DNA of 64,000 nucleotides. Source: JAITMY01 sp031553765. Its GTDB lineage: Bacteria > Bacteroidota > Bacteroidia > Bacteroidales > UBA932. The position numbers and the translations under genes were made by a program. The stretch is taken from positions 124,001 to 188,000 of the forward strand of contig JAVBKY010000004.1 of NCBI GenBank assembly GCA_031553765.1, in the 5' to 3' direction. The notes under the pieces are model-generated. The model did no database searches and was not told where the DNA came from. It saw only the letters and a list, made by a program, of their open reading frames with translations. Every line of letters starts with the position of its first letter. The first letter of the stretch is position 1. Below, piece by piece: positions 60,244 to 64,000 of the stretch.

Positions 60244-63195
60244 ATGAAAAAAATTTACTTTCTCATTGCGCTTACCATATTGGTGAGCGCAATGCTTGTT
60301 TCATGCATAAGCAGCTGTTCCCCAAAAAAAACAGAGCAGTGGAGCAGCGTGAGCGATTTAGAGGGTAAGCGCATAGGCATAATGGTAGGCTCCATTTACG
60401 AAGACTACGTAGTGAAGCACATTCCCAACGCCAAGCGTGTGTACTTTGAAAGTATACCCGACCTGCTCGTAGCGCTTAAAACTGACAAGGTAGATGCTTT
60501 TGCTACCAACGGTGATGCCTACTTGGCCTTCACCAAAGAACACCCCGATGTTGGGCAGCTGATAAAAGACGTAGAGATGGAAGACCTTGGCTTTGCCTTT
60601 AGTCAAGCAAATCCACAGCTACGTCAATTGTTCAACGCTTTTTTAAAAGAGCTGCATGACAGCGGTGAGCTAGAAAAAATATGCGATAAGTGGATGTACC
60701 ACTTCGACGTAGAAGAACCTCCCATACTCACAAGTAACGGCAACGGAGGACCCATTCGCTTTGCTACATCCGGTGTAAACATACCCTGCTCATTTACCAA
60801 AAACGGACAGCTGGCAGGGCACGATGTAGAGCTAATGTACCGCTATGCTTCCAAGCACAATCTTAAGCTCGATGTACAGCGCATCCCATTCGGTGGTTTG
60901 GTTGCAGCCGTTACCTCCGGCAAGGTGGATGTGGCAGCGGATGGCATAACCATTACACCGGAACGCAAAAAACAAATAGCATTTTCCGACGCTTATAAGC
61001 AAAAAGGGCTGTGCATAGTAGTGCTGAAAAAGAATATTGCCACCAGCGAAATAGATGAAGATAAGATACGGCGCATAGCCGTGCTGGTAGGCTCTACGCA
61101 TGAAAAAACAGCCAAGAAAAAATTTCCCAATACACCACTCATGCTGTGCGATGCCACGCCAGATATGATAATAGCGCTCAAAAGTAAGAAAGTTGACGCC
61201 TTCATAGCCGACGATATTGCTACCAACCTGCTTCTTGAGCAGGACAACAACCTAAGAGTACTACAGCGTGGAATTGAATACTACGATATAGCCGCGGGTA
61301 TCAACAAGGACAACACGGATCTGCTCAACTCATTCAACAAGTTAATCAAGGAAAAAAGAGCCAGCGGCGACCTAGCAGAACTCGAGAATAAGTGGATAAA
61401 CAACTATGAAAAATGCGACCCTCCCATAAATACAGGTGACGGCAGCGGTGGCATTTTACGCTTTGGCACCACGGGTGTGGACATGCCCTACTCCTACGTA
61501 AAAAATGGAAAACCATCGGGGCTTGACGTTGCCGTAGTGTACCTCTACGCCTCACAGCACAACCTAAAGGTAGAAATACAAAATTTTTCCTTTGGCGGAC
61601 TGATTGCAGCGCTCAATACAGGCAAGGTTGATATCATATCAAGCGGCATATCGGTAACAACCGAAAGATCCAAGCAGGTAGCCTTTGCTGAGCCTCATAC
61701 CAGAACAGGAGTGGATATAATTGGGTTAAAAAACGACAAAAAAAATCACAAGTTCAAAAGTGTAGACGATGTTTCCACAAAGCGTATAGGCGTGCTCATA
61801 GGCTCCATACACGATATTTTTGCCACCAAGCATTTTACCAAAGCCTCGCTCTTTCGTGGAGAAGATTTACCTGATTTGGTAGCAGCACTACAGGCAAAGA
61901 AAATCGATGCCATACTGATGAACGAAATTGCCTGCAGATTCTACCTCGAAAAATATCCGGACATGGGTATTCTCGAAAAAAATATTTGGGCTGACAGCCT
62001 CGGCGTTGCTTTCAACTACAAAAATGCTACGCTGCGCCAATCTTTTAACGAATTTCTGAAAGAACTTCAGGAAAGCGGAGAAATGGCCAAAATATACGAT
62101 AAGTGGGAGAACCATCTTGACGAGACACCGGTACCAGTGGTAACAGGCGATGGCAGCGGAGGCTTGTTGCGCTTGGGAACAACGGGCGTGAGCATTCCCT
62201 TCTCCTTTGTAAAGGATGGCAAACCGGCAGGCGTAGAAGTAGAAATGATGTACCGCTTTGCCTCTAAACACAACATGAAAGTAGAGGTGCAAAAAATGCT
62301 TTTCAGCGGGCTAATTCCATCACTAATAACAGGCAAGATAGATGTACTCGCGTCAAGCATTGGCATGACCGATGAGCGCAAAAAGCAGGTAGCATTTTCA
62401 GAGTCGCACATACAAATACCCATTCACGTAGTTGCGCTTAAAGATAACATAGCTGCTTGTGCTAATGATGAAAAAACTACCGTAAAGAAAGGTTTCCTCA
62501 AAAGTGTTGCCGAGAGTTTCAACAATAACCTAGTAGTGGAAAAGCGCTACATGCTCATAGTAAATGGCCTTACCACCACCATTACCATTACCCTTTTTGC
62601 TGTACTATTCGGCACTATTTTCGGTGGACTCATTTGCTTTTTGTGCATGAACCGTAATAAATTTTGGCGAGGTGTAGGAAAAACATACGTGTCCATTGTA
62701 GCAGGAACACCCGTGCTGGTATTCCTCATGATTATGTTTTACATTGTATTTGCCAAGCTCCCCATCAGCCCCGTACTGGTTGCCATTCTCGCGCTGGCGC
62801 TGGCCTTTGGCGCGTATGTATCGCAAATTTACCAAACCTCCATACAAACCATTGGCAAGGGACAAACCGAGGCCGGTATCGCTATGGGATTTACCAAGGT
62901 AGGTACGTTTATTCACATTGTAATGCCTCAAGCTATACGCGTAGCGTTGCCACTGTACAGGGGCGAGGTGATATCAATGCTTAAAACCACAGCCATAGTT
63001 GGTTACATAGCAGTTGAGGACTTAACCAAAGCAGGGGATATTATTCGTAGCCGTACGTTTGATGCTTTTTTCCCGCTCATAGTAGTGGCTATTATTTACT
63101 TTGTTTTGGCACGCCTACTAGCCTACATACTTGAAAGGATAACGCAGAATACAGACCCTAAATATAAGCTTGCAAAAATGCTGCGCAAAGGTTAA
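60244..63195 (+). CDS. Fusion of three amino-acid-binding modules with an ABC permease
   Basis: A 983-residue fusion protein. A lipoprotein-type signal (MLVSC, Cys 21) is followed by three repeats of about 230 residues related to polar-amino-acid-binding proteins (SBP_bac_3). In each, the second lobe comes first and the first lobe after it: second lobes at about 36-152, 275-386 and 506-622; first lobes at about 168-262, 403-497 and 639-733, each with a G(V/I)xxPxSxxKxG...G..VE/DVxxxYxxAS opening and TPERKKQIAF-like motif. The last 220 residues (about 765-983) are a GlnP/HisM-type permease with several membrane helices and an EAA loop (QTEAGIAMGFTKVGTFIHIVMPQAIR). Import of an amino acid or similar solute is expected. 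The ATPase is encoded next. Confidence 0.9.
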   Translation: MKKIYFLIALTILVSAMLVSCISSCSPKKTEQWSSVSDLEGKRIGIMVGSIYEDYVVKHIPNAKRVYFESIPDLLVALKTDKVDAFATNGDAYLAFTKEHPDVGQLIKDVEMEDLGFAFSQANPQLRQLFNAFLKELHDSGELEKICDKWMYHFDVEEPPILTSNGNGGPIRFATSGVNIPCSFTKNGQLAGHDVELMYRYASKHNLKLDVQRIPFGGLVAAVTSGKVDVAADGITITPERKKQIAFSDAYKQKGLCIVVLKKNIATSEIDEDKIRRIAVLVGSTHEKTAKKKFPNTPLMLCDATPDMIIALKSKKVDAFIADDIATNLLLEQDNNLRVLQRGIEYYDIAAGINKDNTDLLNSFNKLIKEKRASGDLAELENKWINNYEKCDPPINTGDGSGGILRFGTTGVDMPYSYVKNGKPSGLDVAVVYLYASQHNLKVEIQNFSFGGLIAALNTGKVDIISSGISVTTERSKQVAFAEPHTRTGVDIIGLKNDKKNHKFKSVDDVSTKRIGVLIGSIHDIFATKHFTKASLFRGEDLPDLVAALQAKKIDAILMNEIACRFYLEKYPDMGILEKNIWADSLGVAFNYKNATLRQSFNEFLKELQESGEMAKIYDKWENHLDETPVPVVTGDGSGGLLRLGTTGVSIPFSFVKDGKPAGVEVEMMYRFASKHNMKVEVQKMLFSGLIPSLITGKIDVLASSIGMTDERKKQVAFSESHIQIPIHVVALKDNIAACANDEKTTVKKGFLKSVAESFNNNLVVEKRYMLIVNGLTTTITITLFAVLFGTIFGGLICFLCMNRNKFWRGVGKTYVSIVAGTPVLVFLMIMFYIVFAKLPISPVLVAILALALAFGAYVSQIYQTSIQTIGKGQTEAGIAMGFTKVGTFIHIVMPQAIRVALPLYRGEVISMLKTTAIVGYIAVEDLTKAGDIIRSRTFDAFFPLIVVAIIYFVLARLLAYILERITQNTDPKYKLAKMLRKG

Positions 63196-63218
63196 CCATT
63201 TTAGAATGTAGTACCAAT

Positions 63219-64000
63219 ATGATACGAGTAGAACACCTATCGAAGAGCTACAGCTCCACGAAAGTACTGACAGATGTAAATGCTGAAATAAAAAAAGGAG
63301 AAGTCATTTCCATTATCGGACCTTCGGGAACAGGGAAAAGCACCTTTTTACGCTGCATCAACCTGCTTGATGCACCATCGGGAGGTCGCATATTTATTGA
63401 TGAAGAAGACATTCTCGCACCACACACCAATGCTCCCAAGCTGCGGCAGAAAATGGGTATGGTATTTCAAAATTTCAACCTATTTGATCACCTTACCGTA
63501 CTCGAAAATCTCACCATTGGTCCTGTAAAATTGCTCAAGCGCGACAAAGAGCAGGCTAAAGTACGCGGACGCGAGCTGCTAAAAATGGTGGGATTAGCCG
63601 AAAAAGAAAACGCGTTTCCATCCGAACTATCAGGCGGGCAAAAGCAGCGTGTTGCTATAGCCCGCTGCCTATCCATGGAGCCGGAAATTATTCTCTTCGA
63701 CGAGCCCACATCAGCGCTTGACCCTACCATGGTAAGCGAAGTACTCGGCGTTATTCGTCGTCTGAAAAAGGAAGGAATGACCATGGCCATTGTGACGCAC
63801 GAAATGAAGTTTGCGCACGACGTATCAACCCGAGTTTTTTACATGGATCAGGGCGTTGTATACGAAGAGGGTACTCCCGATGAAATTTTCAACCACCCCA
63901 AGAAGGAGCGCACACGCGCCTTTATCAACCGTATTCGCAGCTGCCGATTTCGCATAGCCAACGCCAACTATGACCTGTACGCTATGAACGCCGAGGTAGA
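63219..64000 (+). CDS. Amino-acid ABC transporter ATPase with C-terminal extension, cut by the window end
   Basis: A GlnQ-type ATPase of at least 260 residues starting at the ATG at 63219, 23 bases after the permease fusion. Walker A GPSGTGKS at 34-41, Q-loop FQNFN, signature LSGGQKQR at about 137-144, Walker B IILFDEP at about 157-163 and H-loop VTHEMKFAH. It would drive the fused permease. The domain should end near residue 240 (FINRIR), but the frame continues without a stop through IANANYDLYAMNAEV to the window end, so an extra C-terminal domain is likely. Its nature cannot be seen. Confidence 0.93.
   Translation, partial: MIRVEHLSKSYSSTKVLTDVNAEIKKGEVISIIGPSGTGKSTFLRCINLLDAPSGGRIFIDEEDILAPHTNAPKLRQKMGMVFQNFNLFDHLTVLENLTIGPVKLLKRDKEQAKVRGRELLKMVGLAEKENAFPSELSGGQKQRVAIARCLSMEPEIILFDEPTSALDPTMVSEVLGVIRRLKKEGMTMAIVTHEMKFAHDVSTRVFYMDQGVVYEEGTPDEIFNHPKKERTRAFINRIRSCRFRIANANYDLYAMNAEV

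Overview
This window is a piece of a Bacteroidetes chromosome, most likely order Bacteroidales. The evidence is SusC/SusD pairs and TonB-dependent receptors, Bacteroidetes-type promoters (TTTG, a 19-20 base spacer, then TAnnTTTG), DUF4249 and DUF2851 proteins, GH97, and a type IX secretion (T9SS) sorting tail on an amylase. I cannot name the genus; the T9SS tail argues against the genus Bacteroides itself.

Positions 1 to about 10.6 kb hold a mobilizable genomic island, read on the minus strand. From right to left it carries a tyrosine recombinase, an unknown 345-residue protein, an excisionase-like helix-turn-helix protein, a RepA-like ATPase, a Toprim primase and a MobV relaxase. A hairpin cluster that looks like oriT lies beside mob, and iteron-like repeats lie beside the primase. 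Its cargo is an AbiE-type toxin-antitoxin pair whose toxin gene overlaps a calcineurin-like phosphoesterase gene, a GNAT acetyltransferase, and a frameshifted second copy of the phosphoesterase cut by the window edge.

From 10.7 to 24.5 kb lie envelope and glycan genes: a minus-strand operon of secreted protein, STN-containing TonB receptor, DUF4249 lipoprotein and macroglobulin-like/plug protein; a GH29 fucosidase divergent from a beta-helix, GH141-like protein; a secreted beta-propeller protein; and a BamA-like outer-membrane protein.

From 24.7 to 43.5 kb lies a complete alpha-glucan utilisation locus: lipoprotein GH13 amylase plus MFS sugar importer, a divergent GH77 4-alpha-glucanotransferase, a SusB-like GH97, a LacI regulator, then SusC, SusD, a SusE/F-like lipoprotein and a T9SS-exported GH13. 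Matching LacI-type operators sit in the malQ/MFS intergenic region and upstream of susC, so one regulator probably controls the locus.

From 43.5 to 57.3 kb are mainly housekeeping genes: an MBL-like secreted protein, rmuC, cdd, mltG, tRNA-Pro(CGG), a DUF2851 gene, queD and polA, followed by a hexuronate set (LacI regulator, uxaB, uxaA). Intergenic spaces here and upstream carry several large palindromic repeats.

From 57.5 kb to the end is the most unusual region: a dCache-HAMP-SpoIIE phosphatase fused to an RsbW-like ATPase, a STAS antagonist, a 983-residue fusion of three permuted amino-acid-binding modules with an ABC permease, and an ABC ATPase that runs on past its normal end. It looks like partner-switching signalling operonically tied to a solute transporter.
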